12,110 nt of DNA, from assembly GCA_020432595.1 (NCBI GenBank), contig JAGQGA010000100.1, positions 1 to 12,110 on the forward strand. Reading direction: 5' to 3'. The notes below the pieces were generated by a model. That model was not told the DNA's origin. It worked only from the letters and a program-made list of their open reading frames with translations, and did no database searches. The position numbers were made by a program, and so were the translations under genes. The DNA comes from Anaerolineales bacterium. GTDB taxonomy: Bacteria; Chloroflexota; Anaerolineae; Promineifilales; Promineifilaceae. Below are positions 6,638 through 12,110 of this stretch, in pieces; positions within the stretch are counted from its first letter, which is position 1; every line of letters begins with the position of its first letter.

Positions 6638-6697
6638 GTATACAACGAATACAAAGGTATATATTCTCAAGTATATACATTCCATGTGGCAAATCAA
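6638..6697 (-). promoter_or_regulatory. vapBC promoter with GTATATAC operator-like sites
   Basis: On the - strand TTGATT (6697-6692) and TATACT (6675-6670) form a -35/-10 pair with a 16-bp spacer. Three palindromic GTATAC-type sites lie here: GTATAC 6638-6643, GTATATAT 6657-6664 and GTATATAC 6671-6678. The last two form an inverted repeat (GTATAT 6657-6662 with ATATAC 6673-6678), and the last overlaps the -10. This is the layout expected for autorepression by the VapBC complex; binding itself is inferred. Confidence 0.6.
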
Positions 6698-6740
6698 GTA
6701 GGGCTAAGCTAAATTTTGGCCTATAGTTCGTGCCAACTAT

Positions 6741-6770
6741 TTGCAAACGGCCGTTTGCCCATGCTAGAAT
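6741..6770 (+). promoter_or_regulatory. fmt promoter, possibly leaderless, with a 16-bp palindrome in the spacer
   Basis: TTGCAA (6741-6746) and TAGAAT (6765-6770) form a -35/-10 pair with an 18-bp spacer. Counting the -10 as positions -12 to -7 puts +1 at 6777, the A of the fmt ATG, and no Shine-Dalgarno sequence precedes that ATG. The spacer holds the perfect palindrome GCAAACGGCCGTTTGC (6743-6758), an extended copy of the dispersed 10-mer. Elements are read directly; start-site use is inferred. Confidence 0.5.
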
Positions 6771-6776
6771 GCCGCC

Positions 6777-7697
6777 ATGTATAGAGTCGTCTTCATGGGA
6801 ACCCCTGATTTTGCCGTGCCCAGCTTGCTGGCACTGTTGGAAATTGCTGACGTGGTTGGCGTTGTGACCCAGCCTGACCGACCCGCCGGGCGTGGGCGCA
6901 GCTTGCGCCCTTCACCGGTGAAGGTGGCGGCAGAGGCGGCTGGCGTGGCCGTATACCAGCCCGCTTCGCTGCGGCGTGAGGAGGCGGCTGAACCGCTGCG
7001 GGCGTGGCAGCCCGATGTGATTGTGGTAGCGGCCTTTGGGCAGATTTTGCGCCCCCACGTGCTGTCACTGCCGCCGCACGGCTGTGTGAATGTCCACGCC
7101 TCGCTGCTGCCGCGCTGGCGCGGGGCTTCGCCGATTCAGCACGCCATTTTGGCGGGAGATGCCGAAAGCGGCGTGTCGCTGATGCAGATGGAGCGCGGGC
7201 TGGACACGGGGCCGGTGTTTGTGCAGGAGGCGATTCCGCTGCTGCCGACGGAAACGGCCACCACGCTGCACGACAAGCTGGCGGCGCTGGGTGCCGACAT
7301 GATGCGCCGTCATTTGGTGGACATTGTCAACGGCCGTTTATCCCCCACCCCCCAAGACGGTGCTCTCTCCACCTACGCGCCGATGATTGTCAAGGAAAAC
7401 GGCCGTTTGGATTGGCACGACAGCAGCCAACAGCTTGACCGGCAACTGCGGGCGATGAACCCGTGGCCGGGGGCGTTTACAAGCTGGCAGGGGGAACTGT
7501 TTAAGGTGGTGGCGGCTGTGCCAGTGATCGGAGAGGAGGAAACGGCCGTTCCTGGGCAAGTGCTGGCCGGGGGCATCGTGCAAACGGGCAGCGGCCAAAT
7601 CGCGCTGCAACAGGTGCAGCCGGCCGGAAAGCGAGTCATGAACATTGACGACTTTTTGCGGGGCAACCCGCACTTTGTCGGCGAAATTTTAGGATAG
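6777..7697 (+). CDS. fmt: Methionyl-tRNA formyltransferase
   Basis: The enzyme transfers a formyl group from 10-formyl-tetrahydrofolate to Met-tRNA-fMet, preparing the initiator tRNA. At 306 aa it has the normal length. The start MYRVVFMGTPDFAVPSL is the family N-terminus, and the tRNA-contact loop QPDRPAGRGRSLRPSPVK (32-49) is intact. The folate/catalytic block VNVHASLLPRWRGASPIQ carries Asn105 and His107, and MERGLDTGPV carries Asp143, matching the Asn-His-Asp triad of characterised Fmt. The C-terminal OB-fold domain begins near 205 (MNPWPGAFT) and ends normally. It has no ribosome binding site and may be translated from a leaderless mRNA. The reductase gene starts 7 bases after its stop, so the two are probably co-transcribed. 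The def gene, its frequent partner, is not in the window. It contains three exact dispersed 10-mers. Confidence 0.97.
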   Translation: MYRVVFMGTPDFAVPSLLALLEIADVVGVVTQPDRPAGRGRSLRPSPVKVAAEAAGVAVYQPASLRREEAAEPLRAWQPDVIVVAAFGQILRPHVLSLPPHGCVNVHASLLPRWRGASPIQHAILAGDAESGVSLMQMERGLDTGPVFVQEAIPLLPTETATTLHDKLAALGADMMRRHLVDIVNGRLSPTPQDGALSTYAPMIVKENGRLDWHDSSQQLDRQLRAMNPWPGAFTSWQGELFKVVAAVPVIGEEETAVPGQVLAGGIVQTGSGQIALQQVQPAGKRVMNIDDFLRGNPHFVGEILG

Positions 7698-7704
7698 CAG
7701 CAAG

Positions 7705-8769
7705 ATGAGAGTATTAGTTTATGGAGCTGGAGCAGTGGGTGGGTATTTGGGAGCGCGTTTGTGCCAGCATGGTCATGATGTCACGCTGATTGCCCGCCCC
7801 ACCACGGCAGCCGCTATTCAAAGCCAGGGGCTGGCGGTGACGGAGGATGGGCAAACAGTGCGTACTCATCCCCGCCTGGCGACTTCGGTGGCGCAGGCGT
7901 TTATGAACCAGGCGGCGGCGTATGACCTGATTATTTTGGGGATGAAGTCCTATGATTTGGTGGAATCGCTTGACCCGCTGGTGGCGTTTTGCCCACAGCC
8001 GCCGATGCTGGTGACAACACAGAACGGGATTGGGGTGGAACGGCCGTTAATTGAACAATTTGGCCCAGAACACGTCCTGGCTGGCTCCTTCACCATCCCC
8101 GTGCGTAAGGAGACCACCCACAGCCTGGTGGCCGAGCGCACCGACGGCGGTTTTGCCTTGGCTCCCACGCAGGCGGGGCAAGCCATTGGGCAATGGCAGA
8201 CCATTGGGCAGTGGCAGCAGCTTTTTAAAGAAGCGGGCGTCAACGCCGTTGTCGTCAAGGATTATCAGGCGATGAAATGGTCAAAGGCACTGCTCAACAT
8301 TGTTGCCAACGCCAGTTGCGCCATTCTCAACCGCTCGCCGGAAACCATCTACAAGTCCGACATCATTTATGATTTGGAATTGCGAATGATTAAGGAGGCA
8401 CTGGCGGTGATGAAGGTGCTAAAACTCAAAGTGGTTGATTTGCCAGGGCCATCCATTCCGGGCTTTGTCACTGGGGTCAAGCGGCTGCCCAAGCTGATCT
8501 TCCGACCAATTTTGATCAACAAGGTGGTTTCGGGGCGCGGGGAAAAGATGCCGTCGTTTTATATGGATCTGGCGGCGGGCAAGGGCAAGAGCGAGGTGCT
8601 GTTCCACAATGGGGCAATTGCTGAAGCGGGGGCGGCCAACGGGGTTGCGACACCGGTGAACCGCGCCCTGAGCGATATTTTGCTCAAGTTAACGCGGGAA
8701 GAAATAGATTGGCGGGAGTTTGACGGCAAACCAAAGAGGCTGCTGGCTGAAGTCCGTCAGTATGAGTGA
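7705..8769 (+). CDS. PanE/ApbA-family ketopantoate reductase-like protein
   Basis: This NAD(P)H-dependent reductase of the PanE/ApbA family is 354 aa, longer than the ~300 aa of classical PanE. The N-terminal Rossmann fold has the dinucleotide loop GAGAVGGYLGA (7-17), and the VKSYD-like element is present as GMKSYDL. NGIG (Asn in TTQNGIGVE) and the catalytic Lys in AMKWSKALLNIVANA fit the family. The C-terminal domain has the substrate/dimer block PSFYMDLAAGKGKSEVLFHNGAI. The extra length is mainly a long helical insert in the C-terminal domain (about 235-285), so it may act on another 2-ketoacid-like substrate, and panE is not assigned. AGGA (7691-7694) precedes ATG 7705, overlapping the fmt stop region. 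An 18-bp tandem duplication lies inside. The phosphodiesterase gene overlaps its stop codon. Confidence 0.88.
   Translation: MRVLVYGAGAVGGYLGARLCQHGHDVTLIARPTTAAAIQSQGLAVTEDGQTVRTHPRLATSVAQAFMNQAAAYDLIILGMKSYDLVESLDPLVAFCPQPPMLVTTQNGIGVERPLIEQFGPEHVLAGSFTIPVRKETTHSLVAERTDGGFALAPTQAGQAIGQWQTIGQWQQLFKEAGVNAVVVKDYQAMKWSKALLNIVANASCAILNRSPETIYKSDIIYDLELRMIKEALAVMKVLKLKVVDLPGPSIPGFVTGVKRLPKLIFRPILINKVVSGRGEKMPSFYMDLAAGKGKSEVLFHNGAIAEAGAANGVATPVNRALSDILLKLTREEIDWREFDGKPKRLLAEVRQYE
8183..8218 (+). repeat. 18-bp in-frame tandem duplication inside the PanE-like gene
   Basis: Two adjacent 18-bp units (8183-8200, 8201-8218) match at 16 of 18 positions and encode AIGQWQ and TIGQWQ. The repeat lies in a surface-type linker before the interdomain helix. 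It looks like a recent slippage or duplication event that kept the frame. Confidence 0.85.
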
Positions 8770-9506
8770 CGGTGTTTGATTTAAGACAGCGCAAAAACGG
8801 CCGGCCGCTGCTGGTGGGGCATCGGGGGGCAATGGCGGTGGCACCGGAAAATACGATGGTGTCGTTTGAAACGGCCGTTTCTGCCGGAGCCGACATCATT
8901 GAGCTAGACGTACAGCTCACCGCCGATGGACAGGTCATTGTCTTCCACGACCCGGATTTACAGCGCAAGACGGGCGTAAGCGGCCATGTAGGACAATACA
9001 GTGCCGAATTTTTGCAAACGCTGGATGTGGGGCACCATTTTGGCGCAGCTTTTAGCGGAACGCCAATGCCACTGTTAGATGACCTATTGTCGTGGGCCAA
9101 GGGGCGTATTCCTCTGATGATTGAGCTAAAGCACGGGCCGATTTTTGTCGAGCAGTTGGAAGCGACCACCATTCATCTCATTGAAGACCACAACATGGTG
9201 GACGAGGTGGTGCTAACCAGCTTTGATCAATTTGCCCTTCGCCGTGCCAAACAGCTTAATCCAGCCATTGCCACCAGCTTTATCTATGGCGGCCGGCTGC
9301 TTGACCCACTGGCACTGGTGCGTGATTTATCAGTAGACGCGCTGAGTCCGTTTACCGACTATCTGACTGCGGCAGAGGTAGCCTTGATTCAAAAGGCGGG
9401 GTATGCTTGTTCGCCCGGTGGTTTTTGGTGGGATTATCCCACGCTAATCGCCTGGGGTGTGGACACAATAAGCAGTAACGATCCTGGGAGCATCAACCTA
9501 GCATAG
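8766..9506 (+). CDS. Glycerophosphodiester phosphodiesterase family protein
   Basis: This 246-aa GDPD-fold enzyme hydrolyses glycerophosphodiesters to an alcohol and glycerol-3-phosphate in phospholipid turnover. Catalytic/metal residues are visible: His19-Arg20 in GHRGAMAVAPENT (18-30), Glu46 and Asp48 in IIELDVQLTADG, His61 in VFHDP and Glu120/Lys122 in LMIELKHG. The Trp-Gly-(V)-D end of the barrel is also seen (AWGVDTISSNDP). No signal peptide is present, so it is cytosolic, unlike GlpQ. The start is GTG 8766, overlapping the upstream TGA as GTGA, which implies translational coupling with the reductase; no good Shine-Dalgarno is seen. The metabolic link with the reductase is unclear. One exact 10-mer encodes TAV in the first helix. 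Confidence 0.94.
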   Translation: MTVFDLRQRKNGRPLLVGHRGAMAVAPENTMVSFETAVSAGADIIELDVQLTADGQVIVFHDPDLQRKTGVSGHVGQYSAEFLQTLDVGHHFGAAFSGTPMPLLDDLLSWAKGRIPLMIELKHGPIFVEQLEATTIHLIEDHNMVDEVVLTSFDQFALRRAKQLNPAIATSFIYGGRLLDPLALVRDLSVDALSPFTDYLTAAEVALIQKAGYACSPGGFWWDYPTLIAWGVDTISSNDPGSINLA

Positions 9507-9555
9507 TTTTTAAGTTCTCCAACTGGTCTCGTACTGGCTTAAAACAGGGAGGGAA

Positions 9556-11151
9556 TTGCCAGCGTGGCGTACGTCTGGCTGTTTATCAATGGGTATGGAA
9601 AGCGGAAACGGCCGTTATCAACTTAAAAAAAGGGTTGCCTACAGCAGGGTTGCTGCCGTTTACCTAGCACACGATTTGCAAACCGGGCAAGACGTGGTGA
9701 TCAAGCAGTTTTCCCAACTTTGGCGCGATGAGGCATTTGATGCCGCTTTTAGCCAAACCATGACCACCATCGCCTCTCTACAGCACGAAGCCATTGCCCC
9801 CATCCACAGCTTTGGCGAGCTAAACGGGCAGCTTTATCTGGCAATGCCCTACTACAGTGGCGGATCACTTGCCGCCAAGTTGTCAAGTGGCCCCTTGCCA
9901 CGTGCCCAAGTCACTCGTATTTTAACGCGGCTTTGCGGGGCACTTGATGCCGCTTTGGCACAAGGGGTTGTACACCATCATCTCTCGGCTGAAAATGTTC
10001 TTTTTGATGAAGACGACAACGCCTATGTCGCTGATTTTGGCGTGATGCATGGCGAGGTGGCAACCTTTGTGACCGACCCGCGCTATGCATCACCGGAGCA
10101 AGCGATGGGGCAGCCTGTAACGGCACGCACCAACATTTACCATGTGGGGCTGCTGCTCTTTCAAATGTTAACCGGGCGCGTGCCTTTTGAGGCCCCAACG
10201 CCATCGGCCATTTTGCAGTTGCACCGCTATGCTCCTATTCCAGCAGCGGGATCGGCTAATATGGCGGTTCCGGCTGCTGCTGAAGCGGTTTATCGGCAAG
10301 CGTTGGCGAAGCAACCAGCGGATCGCTTTGCGACCCCGGCAGCTTTGTTAGCGGCTTGGCAGCAGGCGGAACCAACTGTTGCTTCAAAGGCTGGTGTCGC
10401 TGTGCCGACAATCATTCGGGGTGGGACGGAGAAAACGGCCGTTTTGCCAGCTTCTACTCGCCCCAAGTCATTGATGCCGCTGCTAGTCGGTCTTGGCGCA
10501 ATTGCCATTTTGGCAATGGGCGGCCTGTTCTGGTGGACCAACCGTGGAGGCGACGATTCAGCTAATGGGGGTCTTGTCAATACGCCACCAGCAGCCACCC
10601 AGGTCGTTTTCCCCACAGCAACACTCCCCTCCCCTACGGCCACACCAACGGCCACACTAACGGCCACAGCTACCGCCACACCAACCCCCACGCTAACGGC
10701 AACCCCCACCCCATCACCCACGCCAACCGTAATGGCGACTGCTACCGATACCCGCACACCATTGCCCACGGCAACAGCCACGCCCTCACCCACCGTGACC
10801 AATACGCCACTGCCTTTACGGCAAACCATTACGCTCGGTCAGCCATCGGGGACGGTACGAAATCCTGTAGCCTTTTCCTGGAATGGACTGCAAAATGCAA
10901 CCTATCGCGTGGTGCTGATTCATGAAGGGCAGGTTTTTACCCACACCAGCGACTGGATACAAGGGTTAAGCTGGTTGTTTAGCTTTCCAGCCGAGGAGTT
11001 TGGTGGCTGGAATTGGTATGTTGAAGATCAACAGGGATCGCGTTCGGCAACGGGTTTCTTCTGGTTTAATGAATTTTCTGGCGGTGGGGCTGGAAATGAT
11101 GGCGGTGGTGGCCCAACGGCCGTTCCCACCGACCCGCCTCCACCGCCGTAA
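9556..11151 (+). CDS. Membrane-anchored Ser/Thr kinase-like protein, probable pseudokinase
   Basis: The protein is 531 aa counted from TTG 9556. Residues about 20-270 form a Hanks-type kinase fold: VVIKQF with Lys50, DFG (160-162), SPEQ (179-182) and YHVGLLLFQMLTGRVPF. Several catalytic elements are degenerate. The glycine-rich loop is replaced by VAYSRVAAV, the HRDLKPEN loop reads HHHLSAEN (140-147, Asp replaced by His142, Lys by Ser144), and the helix-F Asp is Asn193. ATP may bind, but phosphotransfer is doubtful. A transmembrane helix follows (about 306-326), then a Thr/Pro stalk (343-420), an extracytoplasmic beta-sandwich-like domain (421-507) and a Gly/Pro tail. GGAGG (9548-9552) is only 3 bases from TTG 9556; ATG 9589 or 9595 are alternative starts that still keep the kinase fold. 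The neighbour downstream is a secreted carbohydrate-binding-like protein. Confidence 0.88.
   Translation: MPAWRTSGCLSMGMESGNGRYQLKKRVAYSRVAAVYLAHDLQTGQDVVIKQFSQLWRDEAFDAAFSQTMTTIASLQHEAIAPIHSFGELNGQLYLAMPYYSGGSLAAKLSSGPLPRAQVTRILTRLCGALDAALAQGVVHHHLSAENVLFDEDDNAYVADFGVMHGEVATFVTDPRYASPEQAMGQPVTARTNIYHVGLLLFQMLTGRVPFEAPTPSAILQLHRYAPIPAAGSANMAVPAAAEAVYRQALAKQPADRFATPAALLAAWQQAEPTVASKAGVAVPTIIRGGTEKTAVLPASTRPKSLMPLLVGLGAIAILAMGGLFWWTNRGGDDSANGGLVNTPPAATQVVFPTATLPSPTATPTATLTATATATPTPTLTATPTPSPTPTVMATATDTRTPLPTATATPSPTVTNTPLPLRQTITLGQPSGTVRNPVAFSWNGLQNATYRVVLIHEGQVFTHTSDWIQGLSWLFSFPAEEFGGWNWYVEDQQGSRSATGFFWFNEFSGGGAGNDGGGGPTAVPTDPPPPP
10582..10815 (+). repeat. Low-complexity Thr/Pro/Ala stalk-coding repeat
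   Basis: This imperfect repeat is built on ACGGCCACA, ACCCCCACG and similar 6- to 9-bp units. It encodes runs such as TATPTATLTATATATPTPT in the kinase-like protein. It is a typical extracellular stalk after a transmembrane helix. The opposite strand shows a long Val/Gly-rich open frame that is only its mirror. Confidence 0.85.
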
Positions 11152-11171
11152 ACAAGTTGAAGAGAGACGCT

Positions 11172-12110
11172 ATGCACAAATTTGCTATTGGGGTGGCATT
11201 AACGGCCGTTTTCCTCATGCTGGCCTGGAGCTACCCCCAATTTCACACCGTTGATGCCCAGCAGCCTGTCCGCTCTGCCCAAGCAACCACCATCATTGAT
11301 GATTTTGAGACGGGCTTACCGTTGGGGCAAGATGCCAATGGGTTGCTCATGGGCTATTTCAGTTGGATTAACCCAGATGCCACCATCGCCATCAACACAA
11401 CCACAACACCCCCCACACCCGTTCCCGGAGCAGCGGCAAACAACCATGTTTTGGCTGCCAACGTCAATATTGGGTCAGCCCAGGTTGCCGGATTTTCCCA
11501 TACGTTCACCAACAGCAGTGCCGACACCTGGCTTTCGCAAGATTGGCGCAATTATGATGGGGTATCCTTCTGGTTCTATGGCCGCAATACCGGTGGCAGT
11601 TTCTTCATAGATATCATGGATAACCGTAATCCTGGCTCAACCACCGATGATGCAGAACGATGGAGCGTTAGCTTTACCGATGATTTTTCTGGCTGGCGCT
11701 TTTTTGAAATCCCCTTTACCGATTTTACTCGCAAAGAGCTAAACAACGGCGCACCCAACGATGGGTTTGGGCGCAGTGAGGTGTGGGGATATACAGTTGG
11801 TTTTTTTGGTTCTGTTCCCTTGAACAACGAAACCTATTTCTTTGATAAATTTGGCCTGTATGAACCCCCGGCTTGTTATTCGCTTACCTTGACCCATACG
11901 GGGTCGGGCAGCGACCCTATCGCCAGCCTCACGAATTCAGTTGGCTGTACGGCCGGCAAATATCATGCTGGGGAGGAAATTGCGTTGACAGCCATTCCCA
12001 CCGCCGGCTGGCGTGTGAAACAGTGGCAGGGCAGCGATGATGACAGCAGTAAGGCCACCAGCAATCGCGTTACGATGCCAGATGCCGCGCATAGCGTCAG
12101 TGTGGCCTAA
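11172..12110 (+). CDS. Secreted protein with carbohydrate-binding-like domain and one InlB-type repeat
   Basis: This 312-aa exported protein has a signal peptide at 1-29, cleavage likely after VDA. Residues about 41-231 (IIDDFETG ... YFFDKFGLY) form a beta-sandwich resembling CBM11/CIA30-type carbohydrate-binding domains. Hallmarks are the opening DDFE, DGVSFWFYGRNTGGSFFIDIMD, WSVSFTDDFSGWRFFEIPF and the closing DKFGLYE. Residues 236-312 look like one divergent InlB B-type bacterial repeat (YSLTLTHTGSGSD ... AGEEIALTAIPTAGWRVKQWQGSD ... VTMPDAAHSVSVA). The chain stops at TAA 12108-12110, exactly where a final aromatic residue of the repeat is expected, so a C-terminal part may be missing. ATG 11172 follows an AGAGAG stretch; an in-frame TTG at 11157 is less likely. 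It lies 20 bases after the kinase-like gene and may be co-transcribed. No catalytic domain is seen. Confidence 0.75.
   Translation: MHKFAIGVALTAVFLMLAWSYPQFHTVDAQQPVRSAQATTIIDDFETGLPLGQDANGLLMGYFSWINPDATIAINTTTTPPTPVPGAAANNHVLAANVNIGSAQVAGFSHTFTNSSADTWLSQDWRNYDGVSFWFYGRNTGGSFFIDIMDNRNPGSTTDDAERWSVSFTDDFSGWRFFEIPFTDFTRKELNNGAPNDGFGRSEVWGYTVGFFGSVPLNNETYFFDKFGLYEPPACYSLTLTHTGSGSDPIASLTNSVGCTAGKYHAGEEIALTAIPTAGWRVKQWQGSDDDSSKATSNRVTMPDAAHSVSVA

Larger units (their letters stand above)
497..11210. repeat. Dispersed 10-bp palindrome AACGGCCGTT, 17 exact copies
   Basis: Exact copies start at 497, 763, 1678, 1852, 3065, 4612, 5594, 6746, 7329, 7398, 7541, 8039, 8870, 9607, 10434, 11115 and 11201. 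One-mismatch copies start at 2480, 3027 and 4056. Ten coding copies are read as Thr-Ala-Val, four as Asn-Gly-Arg and one as Arg-Pro, so all three codon phases are used. Two copies (497, 6746) are intergenic and sit in longer palindromes (495-508 and 6743-6758). A random 12-kb sequence would hold about 0.01 copies. Many copies are preceded by GA or GGA and followed by AAT. The entry spans first to last copy; the sites themselves are only 10 bp each. Confidence 0.95.

Noticed and set aside
6624..6746. Longer VapB start at 6746
   Set aside because: The added 41 residues are read from the promoter/operator region; ATG 6623 has GGAGG at 5 bases and starts the conserved domain.
10290..10829. - strand Val/Gly-rich open frame of 179 codons
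   Set aside because: It is the reverse complement of the Thr/Pro stalk and kinase C-lobe; the GVAVGV pattern only mirrors the repeat.

Overview
The window is ordinary bacterial chromosome: compact genes, strong GGAGG-type ribosome binding sites ahead of most starts, and GC well above 50%. The content suggests a Chloroflexota-like (Anaerolineae-type) bacterium. It has an HtrA with a diderm-independent lipoprotein signal, a NEW3-domain protein paired with an ABC-2 exporter, a membrane-anchored Ser/Thr kinase-like protein with a Thr/Pro stalk, and many intergenic snap-back repeats. This assignment is inference from gene style; no rRNA or tRNA is present to confirm it.

Layout. (1) Bases 1-275: the C-terminal end of a sensor histidine kinase. 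(2) Bases 276-592: a long gap with a nested inverted repeat, three CTTAAR boxes in 11-bp register, a candidate promoter and a 22-bp-arm hairpin. (3) Bases 593-5455, + strand: HtrA-type serine protease, secreted NEW3-repeat membrane protein, ABC ATPase and ABC-2 permease, probably one operon for envelope maintenance or export. A second large hairpin lies just before the permease start. (4) Bases 5456-5546: a third hairpin between convergent genes. (5) Bases 5547-6623, - strand: a VapB/VapC toxin-antitoxin pair followed closely by a YchJ-family SEC-C protein. (6) Bases 6777-9506, + strand: fmt (methionyl-tRNA formyltransferase), a PanE/ApbA-type reductase and a glycerophosphodiester phosphodiesterase, tightly packed. 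(7) Bases 9556-12110, + strand: a membrane-anchored kinase-like protein that has lost several catalytic residues, then a secreted carbohydrate-binding-like protein.

The most striking signal is not a gene. The 10-bp palindrome AACGGCCGTT occurs 17 times exactly, plus three one-mismatch copies. It occurs in nine of the ten complete or partial genes from htrA onward that were checked by reading frame, in all three codon phases, and in two promoter regions. It behaves like a genome-wide DNA word (comparable in kind to cyanobacterial HIP1) and not like a protein motif. Other points of interest are the histidine kinase/HtrA junction with phased CTTAAR boxes, a VapC of the initiator-tRNA-cleaving type divergent from fmt, a possibly leaderless fmt promoter with a 16-bp palindrome in its spacer, and a probable membrane pseudokinase.
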